Positions 5,359 through 6,533 of a DNA stretch of 6,533 bases are shown piece after piece; within the stretch, counting starts at the first letter, position 1, and the number at the start of each line of letters is the position of its first letter. A model generated the notes under the pieces. That model was not told the origin of the DNA and did not search any database. It saw nothing but the letters and a program-made list of their open reading frames with translations. The stretch comes from CALMJB01 sp963977945 (GTDB taxonomy: Bacteria; Actinomycetota; Actinomycetes; Nanopelagicales; Nanopelagicaceae): assembly GCA_963977945.1 (NCBI GenBank), contig CAXBQO010000062.1:1-6533 (forward strand), read 5' to 3'. Position numbers and translations under genes: made by a program.

Positions 5359-6533
5359 TGATCTCTGACAATTTTCATATCTATGACACAACTTTGCGTG
5401 ATGGTGCGCAACAAGAAGGATTAAATCTTTCAGTTCACGACAAGTTAACTATTGCCAGGCATCTAGATGATTTAGGTGTTGGTTTTATTGAAGGCGGATG
5501 GCCAGGAGCTAATCCAAAAGACACTGAATTTTTTAAATTAGCGCAGACTGAATTGAAATTAAAAAATGCCACTTTTGTAGCGTTTGGTGCTACTCGTAGA
5601 CCAAATGTAAATGCAGCTGATGATGCACTGCTGCGTGCGCTGCAAGATTCTGGCGCACCGGTTGTAACACTTGTTGCCAAGAGCGATGCTCGCCATGTTG
5701 AGCAAGCGTTAAAAACAGATTTAGATGAAAACTTAAAGATGATTACCGATTCAATTAAATTTTTAAGAACTGGTGGTCAAAGAGTATTTCTAGATGCTGA
5801 ACATTTCTTTGATGGTTATTTATTCAATAAAAACTACGCAATTGAAGTAGTAAACGCAGCAATGGCAGCTGGCGCAGATGTAGTTGCACTTTGCGATACA
5901 AACGGTGGAATGTTGCCAGATCAACTTTCGCAGATTGTTAATGAAGTTATTGGTAAATCAAAAGCAAGACTTGGCATTCATTGCCACAACGACACTGGCT
6001 GTGCGGTCGCAAATTCATTGGCTGCAGTTTCAGCAGGTGTAACTCATGTGCAAGGCACATTAAATGGATACGGCGAGCGCACCGGAAACGCTGATTTAGT
6101 TTCAATAATTGCAAACTTAGAGTTGAAAAAAGAAAAGTCAGTTTTACCAAAAGGAAAATTACAAGAAGCATTTCGAATTTCACATGCAGTTGCTGAAGTT
6201 ACAAATGTTGCACCAAGTGCAAGGCAACCATATGTCGGAGTTTCAGCCTTCGCACACAAAGCAGGTCTACACGCCAGCGCAATCAAAGTTGATCCGGCGA
6301 TGTATCAACATGAGGACCCTGAAACTGTTGGAAACGATATGCGCATGTTGGTTTCGGAAATGGCTGGCCGTGCTTCCATTGAATTGAAATCTCAAGAATT
6401 AGGAATCGATTTAGGTGGCGATAAGGAATTAATTGGACGCGTAGTAGAAAAAGTTAAGCAATTAGAGGGCAAAGGTTTCACTTTCGAAGCAGCTGATGCT
6501 TCATTTGAATTGTTATTGCGCACTGAAATGAAT
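5358..6533 (+). CDS. cimA: Citramalate synthase-like protein CimA (2-isopropylmalate/homocitrate synthase family), 3' end cut by the window
   Basis: Predicted to condense pyruvate with acetyl-CoA to (R)-citramalate, feeding isoleucine synthesis without threonine. The frame stays open from the ATG at 5358 to the last base (392 codons); whole family members have about 520-530 aa, so roughly a quarter is missing. The DRE-TIM barrel shows YDTTLRDGAQQEG (R14, D15), a GGWPGANPKDTEFF segment (46-59), DAEHFFDG (146-153), the metal ligands H208 and H210 in HCHND, GYGERTGNAD (237-246) and HKAGLHASA (300-308). The final residues (about FEAADASFELLLR) look like the start of the C-terminal LeuA-type regulatory dimer domain. 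The DAEHFFDG and GGWPGANPKDTEFF signatures fit the CimA-type subgroup (TIGR00977, including the Geobacter enzyme) better than classical LeuA, but substrate choice cannot be proved from these motifs, and isopropylmalate or homocitrate synthase remain alternatives. The start overlaps the ilvE stop by one base (TAATG), with only a weak GAG 7 nt upstream. Confidence 0.88.
   Translation, partial: MISDNFHIYDTTLRDGAQQEGLNLSVHDKLTIARHLDDLGVGFIEGGWPGANPKDTEFFKLAQTELKLKNATFVAFGATRRPNVNAADDALLRALQDSGAPVVTLVAKSDARHVEQALKTDLDENLKMITDSIKFLRTGGQRVFLDAEHFFDGYLFNKNYAIEVVNAAMAAGADVVALCDTNGGMLPDQLSQIVNEVIGKSKARLGIHCHNDTGCAVANSLAAVSAGVTHVQGTLNGYGERTGNADLVSIIANLELKKEKSVLPKGKLQEAFRISHAVAEVTNVAPSARQPYVGVSAFAHKAGLHASAIKVDPAMYQHEDPETVGNDMRMLVSEMAGRASIELKSQELGIDLGGDKELIGRVVEKVKQLEGKGFTFEAADASFELLLRTEMN

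Larger units (their letters stand above)
1..6533 (+). other. Branched-chain amino acid / serine biosynthesis operon (ilvN-ilvC-serA-leuB-ilvE-cimA)
   Basis: Six genes run in the same direction with almost no untranslated DNA between them. The junctions are a 60-nt gap (ilvN/ilvC), an 8-nt overlap (ilvC/serA), a 2-nt gap (serA/leuB), a 4-nt ATGA overlap (leuB/ilvE) and a 1-nt TAATG overlap (ilvE/cimA). No inverted repeat followed by a T-run, and no convincing promoter, was seen between genes, so one polycistronic mRNA with translational coupling is the simplest reading. The order ilvBNC-serA-leuB is known from actinobacteria. Operon start (ilvB and any leader) and end lie outside the window. 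ilvD, ilvA, leuA and leuCD are not present here and must be elsewhere if the pathways are complete. Confidence 0.85.

Noticed and set aside
6184..6387. 67-codon + strand frame inside cimA
   Set aside because: It is out of frame within the conserved cimA barrel region and has no domain or ribosome site; a shadow of cimA.
5358..6533. cimA as a broken or truncated pseudogene
   Set aside because: The frame is open from start codon to the last base with all active-site motifs intact; the missing C-terminus is due only to the window edge.
1..6533. A novel defence, mobile or secondary-metabolite system
   Set aside because: Every base except the 60-nt spacer and the serA/leuB 2-nt gap belongs to a recognised amino acid biosynthesis gene; no repeats arrays, integrase, transposase, toxin or unknown gene is present.

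Overview
The window is a densely packed run of branched-chain amino acid genes, all on the + strand: ilvN - ilvC - serA - leuB - ilvE - cimA (cimA is cut by the right edge). ilvB is probably just off the left edge. The protein sequences look actinobacterial: SerA begins with the phrase AEELSPATVSALGPDFEIR, KARI is of the short class I type, and the order ilvBNC-serA-leuB is familiar from mycobacteria and streptomycetes. The DNA, however, is AT-rich (visibly well below 50% GC), whereas most actinobacteria are GC-rich. The best inference is a genome-streamlined freshwater actinobacterium of the acI / Candidatus Nanopelagicales type (Planktophila or Nanopelagicus-like). This placement rests on pattern recognition, not on a search.

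Layout: 5-553 ilvN (regulatory subunit of acetohydroxyacid synthase); 554-613 the only real intergenic gap, an A-rich and almost T-free leader with a clear Shine-Dalgarno; 614-1645 ilvC (ketol-acid reductoisomerase, GTG start); 1638-3236 serA (phosphoglycerate dehydrogenase, GTG start inside the end of ilvC); 3239-4276 leuB (3-isopropylmalate dehydrogenase); 4273-5358 ilvE (branched-chain aminotransferase, ATGA overlap); 5358 to the end cimA (citramalate synthase-like, TAATG overlap). Apart from the 60-nt gap before ilvC, neighbouring genes overlap or lie 2 nt apart, so a single coupled transcript is likely.

How the genes work together: IlvB/N and IlvC carry out the first two shared steps of valine/isoleucine synthesis, and IlvE does the last transamination for valine, isoleucine and leucine. 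CimA would make citramalate from pyruvate and acetyl-CoA; LeuCD (not in the window) and LeuB can take citramalate to 2-oxobutyrate, the isoleucine precursor, without threonine. LeuB would then serve both leucine and isoleucine. SerA is the metabolic outsider: it opens the serine pathway but is co-transcribed with the BCAA genes. IlvN and SerA both carry ACT domains for feedback control.

No RNA gene, mobile element, CRISPR, riboswitch or convincing terminator was seen, and no stretch over 300 bases lacks a gene. This is a conserved biosynthetic operon, and I do not see evidence for an undescribed system. The points worth a second look are small: the skewed leader before ilvC, the serA start, the missing Shine-Dalgarno at leuB, the IlvN tail, and the implied threonine-independent isoleucine route.
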